DNA of 64,000 nucleotides from Flavobacterium sp. CS20. GTDB lineage: Bacteria > Bacteroidota > Bacteroidia > Flavobacteriales > Flavobacteriaceae. Below are positions 11,732-19,970 of this stretch, in pieces. The translations under genes were made by a program, and so were the position numbers. Position 1 is the first letter of the stretch. Every line of letters begins with the position of its first letter. Location: NCBI RefSeq assembly GCF_018080005.1, contig NZ_CP073015.1, positions 2,508,501-2,572,500 on the forward strand. Reading direction: 5' to 3'. Below the pieces are notes generated by a model. The model had not been told where the DNA came from, searched no databases, and saw only the letters and a list, made by a program, of their open reading frames with translations.

Positions 11732-11998
11732 CTACTTATTATCTATATCCTTTTCTCTTTTACCGAAATAATACATCAGCGCAACAGTGGCACCTAATAA
11801 TCCGAAAAGAATATTCTCAAAAATTTGATTCCCATTGATATTCAAAATTTCAATGAAATTATTTATTAAATATTGCCACCAATTAATTTCATAATTCTGT
11901 CTGATAAACGTGAAAATTGTTATCCCAAAAGGTTGAAGGATAAAAACACCTATGGCAAACCCAATTAAAATGGTAATAAGAATGCTTTTTTTATTCAT
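11732..11998 (-). CDS. Small membrane protein, two predicted helices
   Basis: An 88-residue protein with hydrophobic segments at about residues 5-33 and 62-80 separated by a polar, aromatic loop (NYEINWWQYL), ending in a charged tail (GKREKDIDNK). No family is recognised. It begins 10 bases after the stop of the SpoIIAA-like gene and so is likely translated from the same message. Its place in the metal-resistance cluster is the only clue to its role. Confidence 0.55.
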   Translation of the reverse strand: MNKKSILITILIGFAIGVFILQPFGITIFTFIRQNYEINWWQYLINNFIEILNINGNQIFENILFGLLGATVALMYYFGKREKDIDNK

Positions 11999-12008
11999 CG
12001 TCTGTCTT

Positions 12009-12386
12009 TTACGGAAGTATGCTTACTGGCTGGCTCTCAATCCAATTTTTGGCATCGTCCTTTTGGTCTATATTGAAATACTTAATTTCGGCGTTCGTAA
12101 AAGGCTTCATAAATTGGGTTATCCATTCCTGCCATTTTTTATCTCCTACCATTGCTATTTTTTCATAGTCCGTGGCGTGGGCTGTGTCCATTTTTAGGTC
12201 TTCCCATAAACCAGGTAAATCCCAACCCGTAAAGTTGACCATCTCAAAATACCACCGGACTTTCATTCCTTTGTCCAGTATGGCGTGGATAAGTGGATGG
12301 ATTTTTTCTATATCTTCTTTTCTCAATTTGCCCGAAGCTTTTGTTGCAACAATTTTTTTTTCTTTTAACTCTATTATCTGTAACAT
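12009..12386 (-). CDS. SpoIIAA-like (STAS-type) protein, intact copy
   Basis: Cytoplasmic protein of the SpoIIAA-like family (the DUF3478 type), a small alpha/beta fold related to STAS domains and often found near transporters. The 125 residues contain the pattern GKLRKEDIEKIHPLIHAIL (about 19-37), WYFEMVNFTGWD (about 45-56) and LPGLWEDLKMDTAH. A second, broken copy lies at 16995-17354 beside the other metal ATPase; the two share the same DIEKIHPLIH and GLWEDLKVDTAH-type segments and are clear paralogues. Biochemical function is not established. The repeated pairing with a metal ATPase or permease argues for a job in metal stress rather than sporulation. Confidence 0.8.
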   Translation of the reverse strand: MLQIIELKEKKIVATKASGKLRKEDIEKIHPLIHAILDKGMKVRWYFEMVNFTGWDLPGLWEDLKMDTAHATDYEKIAMVGDKKWQEWITQFMKPFTNAEIKYFNIDQKDDAKNWIESQPVSILP

Positions 12387-12409
12387 TTTATATAATTTTT
12401 AATTAATTA

Positions 12410-12586
12410 TTATCCTTCTAAATCGTAAAACCATTCTTCTGCCCTTATGATGCCTTGGGTTAAAGCTTCTTTGGCTGAAATATCTTTTTTTTCAATTAGT
12501 TCTTTAGCTATGGACAGAGCTTTTTCTCGGACTATAGGATTTAAGGTATCTAGGTCGGTTTTAAAATCTTCAAACATCCAGTCCAT
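12410..12586 (-). CDS. 58-residue acidic protein of unknown function
   Basis: A short gene between the broken amino-acid permease and the SpoIIAA-like gene, 9 bases after the permease stop and 23 bases before the next start. The product begins MDWMFEDFKTDLDTLNP, continues as a predicted amphipathic helix (REKALSIAKELIEKKD) and ends EEWFYDLEG. It is strongly acidic with no membrane segment. A run of coding sequence free of stops, the tight spacing on both sides and the helical pattern support translation. I do not recognise a named family. It may be an adaptor or inhibitor coded with the cluster. Confidence 0.55.
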   Translation of the reverse strand: MDWMFEDFKTDLDTLNPIVREKALSIAKELIEKKDISAKEALTQGIIRAEEWFYDLEG

Positions 12587-12595
12587 AGCTTCATT

Positions 12596-13913
12596 TTAAT
12601 GGTTAAAAAGTTCCTTTTCTTTTTCAGGGTCTATTTCATCTTTTGACTTTTTGTCCAAAAAATAATCAAGCACAATTCCCACGATAACAGCACCTACGAA
12701 CGCTGCATAAACCTGCCAATTAAATTGGATTATCAATGATAGACTTATAAGTATCGCCAAAATGGGTAAAATCGGCACTCGTCCTATAGCCAAAGGAACT
12801 TTAAATGGTCGTTCTTGCTCTGGTGCTTTAAACCGAAGCACGATAAGTGCGACATTTACGGCAACAAAAACAAGTAAAGCGCCTAAAGAAGACATACCCG
12901 CTACAATCTTAATATCGCCCAACAATAAAAATCCCGCAACTCTGCCATAACTACAATGGTAGTAACCCACGGTACTTTCTGTGCATTGGTTTTGGTCATA
13001 AACTTTGGAAGTTCTCCCACACTGGCCATTCCAAAAAGCAACCTACTTATGGATATGATACCACTAAAAGCGACATTAGCCGTAGCAAAAAGTGCAGCGA
13101 TAGCCAATACCACGAGGCAACCAATTGTTGAGATTGGAAGTCGCAAGAGAAAGTGGCAGATCCACGTTTGCCAAGGCGGAAGGGTCTGCAATATTCAAAA
13201 CCGTAAAAGCAATAAATAAATAAATTATGGTAGTTATTACCATTGTCAATAAAAAGGCTCGAGGAATTGTTTTCCCTGGGTTTTTAACTTCCGAACCCAA
13301 AGCTGCCATATGTTCAAAACCAGTATAGATAAAGAACAGTGTGGCTGTGGTAGCCAAAGTTCCAGAAATCGATTCAACTTTAAAAAATTCTGCTTTGGGT
13401 GGACCAGTTTCCAAAAGTCCGAATACTATCAATAATAACAATCCCAAAAGTTGAATGCTGACCATAATAATATTTGCTGTCGACGATTTTGTGATGCCTG
13501 TAATACTAATTAATGACAACACCAATAAAATGCCATAACTTATTAGAAGAGAGGGCATATTAAAAAACGTATTGAAATACCCCGAAAAGGCAAGTAACAC
13601 GGCTGCAATGGTGGCCGAACTATGAAACGCAATCGTCCAACCCGTGAGAAAAGACGGAATATCAATTTTTGGAAATGCCTTGCGTACAAAAATAAATTCC
13701 GCACCTGCATTGGGATAGGTAGAGGACAACTCTGCATAGGACATTGCAGATACACTGGACGCAATGGTCGCAAAAATGAAACTCAACCAAAGGTCTGTGC
13801 CCGCTTGTCCAGTCTGCTGCTCCGATTACTGTATAGATTCCTGCACCAACAATTGTCCCAACGCCATAAAAAGTGAGTCGAAGTGTTCCCAATGATTTTT
13901 TTAATTCTGCCAT
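12596..13913 (-). pseudogene. APC-superfamily amino-acid permease with three frame disruptions
   Basis: The translated pieces together form a full amino-acid/polyamine/organocation permease of about 440 residues. The N-terminus has the helix-1 signature GVGTIVGAGIYTVIG, and later pieces show GFEHMAALGSEVKNPGKTIPRA and ISRLLFGMASVGELP. The frame changes near 13811-13814 (one extra base), near 13140 (one extra base) and near 12950 (net change equal to one missing base). Three separate indels make sequencing error less likely than real decay, although each alone could be an error. The C-terminal tail is charged (DKKSKDEIDPEKEKE). A transporter of this kind beside Fur and metal ATPase genes could have handled a metal-binding amino acid, but this is speculation. 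Confidence 0.85.
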
Positions 13914-13992
13914 ATTTTTTAGTTAAAGAGGGTGGAAGAAACCTGAACTGGACCATTGGGCGCAAGGGTTCAAGGTTCAAATACTCCAGCTG

Positions 13993-14427
13993 TTATTTTT
14001 TCCTGCATTTTTCACATATTCCTTTCAAAACCAAGTTCACATCGTTCACTTCATAATCTTCTGGCAGGCTTTCTTCCGATATTTTATTTGGTAAACAGAT
14101 TGTTTTTCTGCATTCGGTACAATGAAAGTGCATATGTAAATCTGTACCGTATTTATTTCTGGCATTTTTATCAGAAATCGCATATTTTGACACCCCGACA
14201 CCATCATTTATCTGATGAATCAACCCTTTATTCTCAAAAATCTTTAGGTTGCGATAAAAGGTCGTTCTGTTTGCTGTTTTATTGGTTTCGCTCTTTTGAA
14301 CAAAGGCCTTTTTCAAATCGGAAAAGGACACAGCACTTTGTTTCCTTTTCAGGAACTTGTATATCTTCTTCCTCATTTGAGTAGGTCGAATACCGTGATA
14401 TGATAATATTTTTTCCGTTTTGGTCAT
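13993..14427 (-). CDS. Fur-family metal-responsive repressor 1
   Basis: DNA-binding repressor of the ferric-uptake-regulator family. The winged helix is at about residues 10-75 (GIRPTQMRKKIYKFL, then NRTTFYRNLKIFENKGLIHQI). The C-terminal dimerisation and sensing part has HMHFHC (98-103), CTEC (103-106) and CEKC (138-141), so the structural zinc site and the His-rich sensory site are both present. It differs from classical Fur by its short length (144) and by NRTT in place of the usual TVYR context. It lies downstream of the SPC-type ATPase gene and upstream of the broken permease. Three paralogues occur within 4.3 kb. Sensed metal unknown; Zn (Zur-like) or Fe/Co are possible. Confidence 0.88.
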   Translation of the reverse strand: MTKTEKILSYHGIRPTQMRKKIYKFLKRKQSAVSFSDLKKAFVQKSETNKTANRTTFYRNLKIFENKGLIHQINDGVGVSKYAISDKNARNKYGTDLHMHFHCTECRKTICLPNKISEESLPEDYEVNDVNLVLKGICEKCRKK

Positions 14428-14464
14428 TTTAACCTTGATTCAAAAGCAACCCTTTTTATTAAAT

Positions 14465-16990
14465 TTATTTTTTATAGGCTAAAAGTCTTAACGCATTAAA
14501 AACCACCAGTAACGTTGAGCCTTCGTGGATGACCACTGCAATACCGATATTGGCCCAACCCATAATGGTCGATGGGATAAGCAATGCCACAATACCGAGG
14601 CTGACCCAAAGGTTTTGCTTGATAATGGTCTTTGCCTTCCTGCTCAAACCTATGGCAAAGGGCAGGGTTTCCAGTTTATCGGCCATTAGGGCAATGTCAG
14701 CTGTTTCCAATGCCACATCACTGCCCGCGACACCCATTGCGATTCCTACGGTGCTGTTTGCCATTGCAGGGGCATCGTTCACACCGTCGCCTACCATTGC
14801 GACTTTGGATTCCTGTTCTTTTAATTTTTTAATGGCATCAACTTTTTCCTCCGGCAACAGGCTTCCCCAGGCATCGGTCAACCCAATTTCTTTAGCAACG
14901 GCATCGGCAACCTTTTGATTATCCCCGGTTAGCATTATCATCCGTTTGATGCCGATTTCCTTTAATTTTTTAAGTGTTTCCTTGGCTACTTCCCGTGGGG
15001 TATCCATCAGGGCGATGATACCTATATATTCTTTGTTCCTTCTTATGAGCATTGTGGTATTTCCACCACCTTCAAGTTCTTTTACTTTATTAGATATATC
15101 TTCGGATGGTTTTGCTTCATCGAGGTCTTCGTACAAGTCAAGGTTTCCAATATAGATTTTATCCTTGCCCAAAGAAGCTTTGATACCTTTTCCGAGAACC
15201 GCTTCCAAATCGGTTGCATTGGGTACTGAAGTGCCTTCCAGACGCTCTTTCCCATCCCTTACAACGGCTTTGGCTAAAGGGTGGTCGCTCAAGTTTTCAA
15301 CAGCAACAGCTATCTTTAACAGTTCATTTTCTTCAATATCCCCTAATGGTACTACTTCGGTAAGTTTGGGCTTGCCTTCGGTAAGCGTACCTGTTTTGTC
15401 AAATGCAAGGGCGGTCAATTCGCCCAAGTCTTCCAGAGGTCGCCCACCTTTAATAAGTACCCCGCCACGAGTCGCTCTTGCGACACCGCTCAATATGGCA
15501 CTTGGTGTTGAAATGGCCAGTGCACAGGGACTTCTTGCGACCAATACCGCCATCGCCCTATAAAAGCTGGCACTAAATGGCTCGTCGATGACCAAAAAAG
15601 CCAACAGTAGAAGACCTACCAATACAAGTACAGAAGGCACAAAATATTTTTCGAATTTATCGGTTAGCAATTGCGTTGGCGACTTTTGGGTCTGTGCCTC
15701 GTTAACGAGTTTGACCAGTCGGGACAGCGTAGAGTCTTTGGCTTCTTTGATTACCTTAATTTCCAAAGTATTATTACCATTGATAGTTCCGGCAAAAACG
15801 CGGTTTTCGTCCTTGATATCATCGTCTGCTGAATAGTCCCTGCTGGTATCTTCCACGGGAATTTTGTCCACAGGTATACTTTCCCCGGTAATAGGTGCCT
15901 GGTTTACACTGCTTTTTCCATTGACCACGACGCCATCTGCGGATATTTTACTGTTGGGCTTGACCACAATGATGTCGCCTATACTTAATTTTTCAATCCC
16001 GACTTCTTCTGTCTTGCCATCTTTTTTCAGCAAGGCTGTTTTTGGTGCCAAATCTGCCAGTCTTGCGATAGATTTTCGGGCTTTCTCCATAGCATAATGT
16101 TCAAGAGCGTGTCCCAAACTAAACAGGAACAATAACAATGCACCTTCTGCCCATTCTCCCAGAATGGTCGCACCAATGGTCGCAACAAGCATTAAGAAGT
16201 CAATTTCAAAACCGCCTTTGGCGACAGTCTGTACTGCTTCCTTGGCCGTAAAGAAACCACCGAAAAAGTAAGCACCAATGTATAAAGTAAGACTGACCCA
16301 ATCTGGGATGGATTCTACATAGGAAAGGCTGAAACCTATCCCGAGAAGTGCCCCACAGATAATGGAAAAAATAAGCTCCGTATTTTTACCGAAAATACCA
16401 CCGTGGGCGTGCTCTTCTCCTTCCTCGTGGGTCTCGCCCTCTTTGTGCTCGTGCCCCTCTGTGGAAGTTTGTTCTTTAGTATCTTCCTTCTTTGAACGCT
16501 CCTGTTTTTTGGATGCTTTGGTGTAATCATTTTCGTTTGAAGAACTCCGCTGAATCTGAAGGTATTCTTTTTCAATTTGTTTACTTATTTCATCAAAATT
16601 CGTTTGCTTTTTATCAAATTCAAGTCGTACCATTCCAGAGCCTGAAACGGAAACTTCCAAAACTCCATTGATTGCCAAAAGGCTTTTCTCGATGGAACGA
16701 GCGTGCCTTGTATGTCTAATCCCCTCAACCTCTAAAAGAAGATGACCATATTTTTCTGTAATTTCTGCCCCGGCATTTTCCGCCAAAGATTGAATTCGGT
16801 CAATAGAGATAATGTCCGGATCATAATGAAAGCACAGTTGCGGCACCGTATCTTCCTGATCATCTACTATATGTACTTTTTCAAGACCCTCTTTGGACTC
16901 TAATTCAGCAATGAGCCTTTGCACACAAGTGTCTTTTTCATTTGGCACCTGAGGTAGCAATACCGGAATTTTTAGTTGTAGCTTTTTCAT
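14465..16990 (-). CDS. P1B-type metal ATPase with SPC motif (P1B-4-like), His-rich N-terminus
   Basis: ATP-driven metal exporter of 841 residues. The first 150 residues form two ferredoxin-like folds without CxxC. A His/Glu-rich linker follows (about 175-205, GHEHKEGETHEEGEEHAHGG), then helices, the actuator loop with PITGES, the membrane metal motif ARSPCALAISTP (SPC rather than CPC), DKTGTLTEG, SDHPLAKAV and GDGVNDAP. SPC is typical of P1B-4 pumps for Co2+, Fe2+ or Zn2+, some of which are controlled by Fur/PerR-type repressors, matching the Fur genes on both sides. The frame is intact despite broken neighbours. The sequence is visibly richer in G+C than core genes of the window, consistent with acquisition from elsewhere. 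Confidence 0.92.
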   Translation of the reverse strand: MKKLQLKIPVLLPQVPNEKDTCVQRLIAELESKEGLEKVHIVDDQEDTVPQLCFHYDPDIISIDRIQSLAENAGAEITEKYGHLLLEVEGIRHTRHARSIEKSLLAINGVLEVSVSGSGMVRLEFDKKQTNFDEISKQIEKEYLQIQRSSSNENDYTKASKKQERSKKEDTKEQTSTEGHEHKEGETHEEGEEHAHGGIFGKNTELIFSIICGALLGIGFSLSYVESIPDWVSLTLYIGAYFFGGFFTAKEAVQTVAKGGFEIDFLMLVATIGATILGEWAEGALLLFLFSLGHALEHYAMEKARKSIARLADLAPKTALLKKDGKTEEVGIEKLSIGDIIVVKPNSKISADGVVVNGKSSVNQAPITGESIPVDKIPVEDTSRDYSADDDIKDENRVFAGTINGNNTLEIKVIKEAKDSTLSRLVKLVNEAQTQKSPTQLLTDKFEKYFVPSVLVLVGLLLLAFLVIDEPFSASFYRAMAVLVARSPCALAISTPSAILSGVARATRGGVLIKGGRPLEDLGELTALAFDKTGTLTEGKPKLTEVVPLGDIEENELLKIAVAVENLSDHPLAKAVVRDGKERLEGTSVPNATDLEAVLGKGIKASLGKDKIYIGNLDLYEDLDEAKPSEDISNKVKELEGGGNTTMLIRRNKEYIGIIALMDTPREVAKETLKKLKEIGIKRMIMLTGDNQKVADAVAKEIGLTDAWGSLLPEEKVDAIKKLKEQESKVAMVGDGVNDAPAMANSTVGIAMGVAGSDVALETADIALMADKLETLPFAIGLSRKAKTIIKQNLWVSLGIVALLIPSTIMGWANIGIAVVIHEGSTLLVVFNALRLLAYKK

Positions 16991-16994
16991 ATCC

Positions 16995-17354
16995 CTATTG
17001 GTTTAATATCCATCTTTTAGCTTCTTCCTTTTCGGTAAAGTCGAAATATTTAACTTCCGAGCTTGTAAAAAAATCAGTGGCTTTAGCGACCCATTCCTGC
17101 CATTCTTTTTACTCCACAAAGGCTATCTTTCCATAATCTGAAATATGGGCGGTATCAACTTTTAAATCTTCCCATAAGCCTTTGAGATCGTAGCCCTTAA
17201 AGTTAACTAGTTCAAAAAAGAAATTCACCTTATTTCCATTTTTGACAATATTATGTATCAAAGGATGGATTTTCTCTATATCCTCTTTAGTAATCTTACC
17301 GCTTATTGAAGCGGATATCAAATTGCTTTTTTCGACATTTTTGATTCGTATCAT
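16995..17354 (-). pseudogene. Second SpoIIAA-like gene, broken by an in-frame TAA
   Basis: Paralogue of the protein at 12009-12386. The first 81 residues (with DIEKIHPLIHNIV and GLWEDLKVDTAH) end at a TAA at 17109-17111 after KIAFVE. The same frame continues KEWQEWVAKATDFF and then SSEVKYFDFTEKEEAKRW to a natural stop at 16995-16997. Aligned with the intact copy (VGDKKWQEW), the stop replaces one codon, so a single event explains the break. The start overlaps the stop of the upstream Fur gene (ATGA, 17351-17354), showing translational coupling. The truncated form loses the last two structural elements. A sequencing error at this base is the main alternative. Confidence 0.85.
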
Positions 17355-17815
17355 TGTTTTAAGTTTTTATGAGCAGATTGGTCTATGTTATATTTTAGCT
17401 TCTTTGCTTTTTGGCATTTTACACATGCCCCCTTCAAAACTAAATTTACTTCGGTTATTTCGTATTTGTCAGGTAAATTTTCCTGTGGAACTTTATTGGG
17501 CAAACAGAAGGTTTCTTTGCAATTCATACAGTGAAGGTGTAAGTGTAGATCCAGCGAATTCTTATCAGAATATGCATATTTTGCGGTAGCCGTACCGTCA
17601 TCAATTTGATGTATAATCCCTTTCTTTTGAAATAATTTTATACTCCGATAAATTGTTGTTCTATCTCGTGTATGTTTACTTTTTTTAACGAAAGCCGTTT
17701 CTATTTCCCTTAATGTTACAGCATAAAACTTTCTTTTGAGATATTTATAAATAAATAATCTCATTTTGGTAGGTCTAATCCCGTTGTTTCTAAGTGTTTC
17801 TTCGGCTTTGGTCAT
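17351..17815 (-). CDS. Fur-family metal-responsive repressor 2
   Basis: Second of three Fur paralogues (154 residues). The N-terminal winged helix contains GIRPTKMRLFIYKYLKR and DRTTIYRSIKLFQKKGIIHQI. The C-terminal half has LHLHLHC, CMNC and CVKC, the usual metal-binding pattern. It ends in a lysine-rich tail of about 18 residues (KAKKLKYNIDQSAHKNLKQ) absent from the other two copies. The gene begins 9 bases after the third Fur gene and its TGA overlaps the start of the broken SpoIIAA-like gene, so the order Fur3-Fur2-SpoIIAA-ATPase reads as one operon that would place a metal pump under tandem repressors. Confidence 0.87.
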   Translation of the reverse strand: MTKAEETLRNNGIRPTKMRLFIYKYLKRKFYAVTLREIETAFVKKSKHTRDRTTIYRSIKLFQKKGIIHQIDDGTATAKYAYSDKNSLDLHLHLHCMNCKETFCLPNKVPQENLPDKYEITEVNLVLKGACVKCQKAKKLKYNIDQSAHKNLKQ

Positions 17816-17824
17816 CTCATAAAA

Positions 17825-18241
17825 TTAAACGCCACTACATTTCTCACATATTCCCTTTACTACCAGATTGATATCCTCTGCCACATAGCCTTCGGGCAGG
17901 TTTATCTGAGGGATTTTGTGCTCTGTAAGGCACACGGTTTCCCCGCAACTATTGCAATGAAAATGTAAGTGAAGGTCGTTGCCAACCTCGCATTCACAAT
18001 TGTCTTCGCACAGGGCATATTTAATGATGCCGGTGCCATCCTCAATTTGATGCACGATTCCTTTTTCTTCAAATGTCTTCATAGTACGGAAAAGCGTACT
18101 CCTTTCCGAGCTTTCGAAATCCTTTCCAAGGTCGCCTAAGCTAACTGCCACATTCAGTTGTGCCAGCCGTCTATAGGTCATCAGGCGCATTGCCGTAGGG
18201 CGGATGCCTTTGCTTTCCAACTTTTTTACTATTTTTTCCAT
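17825..18241 (-). CDS. Fur-family metal-responsive repressor 3
   Basis: Third Fur paralogue (138 residues), first gene of the tightly packed set Fur3-Fur2-SpoIIAA-ATPase. The DNA-binding part reads GIRPTAMRLMTYRRLAQLN and then ERSTLFRTMKTFEEKGIVHQIEDG. Cysteine-rich sequences follow: CEDNCECE (about 87-94, an extra Cys cluster the other two lack), LHLHFHCNSC and ICEKC. The extra cysteines could form another metal site or a redox switch. It lies 15 bases downstream of the PII-like gene, so that gene may be in the same transcript. Autoregulation by the encoded repressors is likely but no operator was identified. Confidence 0.87.
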   Translation of the reverse strand: MEKIVKKLESKGIRPTAMRLMTYRRLAQLNVAVSLGDLGKDFESSERSTLFRTMKTFEEKGIVHQIEDGTGIIKYALCEDNCECEVGNDLHLHFHCNSCGETVCLTEHKIPQINLPEGYVAEDINLVVKGICEKCSGV

Positions 18242-18256
18242 TTGCTATAAAAGTAT

Positions 18257-18595
18257 TTAGGGGTCGTAACGCTTTATGGATTCCCCGGTTTTTATCTGGA
18301 AGGCATCTTCAATATCGGAAAGATAAATTATTCCGTCACCGGGTTCAGTTGTTTTTGCATTCTCAAGGATAATATCTATTGCTGATTGTGCTTCTTCGTT
18401 TTGACATACCAGTTCTAACTTTACAACCGGACTGTCTGTTACACGGAAATCTAAAGAAGGTGATGCGCCTTTTGCTTTAAAAGCCCCCGTTCCTTCTCCC
18501 TGGGAAAGGGTCATACTTTTAAATCCGCTTTCACTAAGAGCTTCAATTACATTTTGAACTCGTTTCGGTTTTATAAATGCTTTTATTTCTTTCAT
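18257..18595 (-). CDS. PII-family signalling protein of the metal-efflux type
   Basis: Small trimeric alpha/beta signalling protein of the GlnB/GlnK superfamily (112 residues). The start MKEIKAFIKPKRVQNVIEAL and the C-terminal KTTEPGDGIIYLSDIEDAFQIKTGE match the PII B-loop and C-loop consensus. The T-loop segment (about residues 33-53) is short and has no Tyr at the usual modification site. It therefore is probably not uridylylated and probably does not control glutamine synthetase in the classical way. It sits between the efflux adaptor gene and the Fur genes. PII-like proteins of this kind occur beside CusA/CzcA-type systems in Bacteroidota; what they bind is not settled. Confidence 0.85.
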   Translation of the reverse strand: MKEIKAFIKPKRVQNVIEALSESGFKSMTLSQGEGTGAFKAKGASPSLDFRVTDSPVVKLELVCQNEEAQSAIDIILENAKTTEPGDGIIYLSDIEDAFQIKTGESIKRYDP

Positions 18596-18691
18596 TGCTG
18601 TAATATTAATTTTAGTATTAAGGATGAACCCTCTGGAATTTTAATTAAGATAAACATTTAACAGAGAGTCCATCCATCTAATTTTTTTAAT

Positions 18692-19941
18692 TTAATGACC
18701 ATGGGAAGTCTGGCTTTTCTGCATTTCAGAAACCAGATAATAGGCATTATTATAGGCAACCAACGTACCTTCAGGCAGAGGCTCCAGCAGTTTAATTTCA
18801 ACCCAACCATCTTCATTTATTCCCGTTCTAACCTGCACTGGTTTCAATTCCCATTCGGTTTCACCATCTTCCTGGTGTTTTTGGGTAGTAAAGATGTAGG
18901 GATTTCCTTCTTCTTCAATTATTGCTTCTTCCGGTAAGGCAGGAACAGCTTCTTCACCGATCCTGATTTTTCCGTTTATATACATCCCCGGAATTAGAAA
19001 ATCTTCTTTATTATCGATTTCTGCATGCACATGTACCGCTTTGGGGTTTTGTTCAAATTGTTTCCCCACTGAATAAATTTCCCCGGTTAAATTACTGCCT
19101 GGAACCGATTCCGGTGTAAACGCAATCTTTTGGCCTTCTTTCACCTTATAAATATCTTTTTCAAAAACCATTAGATCGGCATGAACATGTTCATTATCAA
19201 CTACCATAAACATACTGGTCTGAGGGTCTACATATTGTCCTACCTGTACCAGCATTTTTCAATATAACCTCCAATTGGGCTTACTACCGGAATATATTCA
19301 TATAATTCACCGTCTCTAACCTGGGAAGCATTTAGGTTTAACTGGCGCAATTGCGATTCGTACCCCCGCACTTCACCTTGTACAGACTGGTAATCTGATT
19401 GGGTTTGTTGAAAAGATTTTCCAGATCCTACCTCTGCTTCATATAAACGTTTCTGTCTTTCAAATTCCTTTTCCAAAAATTGCATCCTACTATATGCATT
19501 AATATAATCAGACTGCATTCTGGTTAAATTTGGGTGAGAAAGATAAGCCAACACCTGACCTTTATTTACCTTATCCCCCTCAATAACCTTTATAGAAGTT
19601 ATATTACCGCCTAAAATTGCCGTAACGGTAGCTTCATATTGTGGCGGCACTTCTAACTGGTCATTGGCTTCCACAATACCCGACAAAGCTTTTTTAGGCA
19701 AGGTATCTACTTTAATCCCCAGACTATTGAATTTCATTTCTGAAAGATGTACCGAACGCATCCCACCTTCTTCTTCACCGTGTTCTTCATCTCCTTCCTC
19801 ACCGTGATTTTCACCTTCTTCGGTATTAGTAGTTGCAGTTTCACTGGAAGCATCTTCCCCTGCCGCAGGATTTTCTTTACATCCAAAGAATATGCTGAGC
19901 GTTAAGGCAAGCATTAGAATATTTATTGATCTTGTATTCAT
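18692..19941 (-). pseudogene. RND efflux periplasmic adaptor (CusB/CzcB type), one-base frameshift
   Basis: Membrane-fusion protein that links the RND pump to the outer-membrane channel. The N-terminus is a lipoprotein signal (lipobox FFGC), followed by a His/Glu-rich metal-binding-like stretch (about 40-60, ENHGEEGDEEHGEEEGG), a barrel-sandwich lipoyl half (GGNITSIKVIEGDKVNKGQV) and a coiled-coil hairpin. After PIGGYIEK the frame breaks: the message has five A where six would give IEKMLVQVGQYVDPQ (plus-strand T run at 19255-19259). The second half (about 187 residues) completes the beta-barrel and membrane-proximal domains. One missing A in a homopolymer is a common sequencing artefact, so the gene may be intact in life. 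The joined product would be about 416 residues. Confidence 0.85.
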
Positions 19942-19970
19942 ATCGATTTTCTTATTTTAATTTTTAATTT

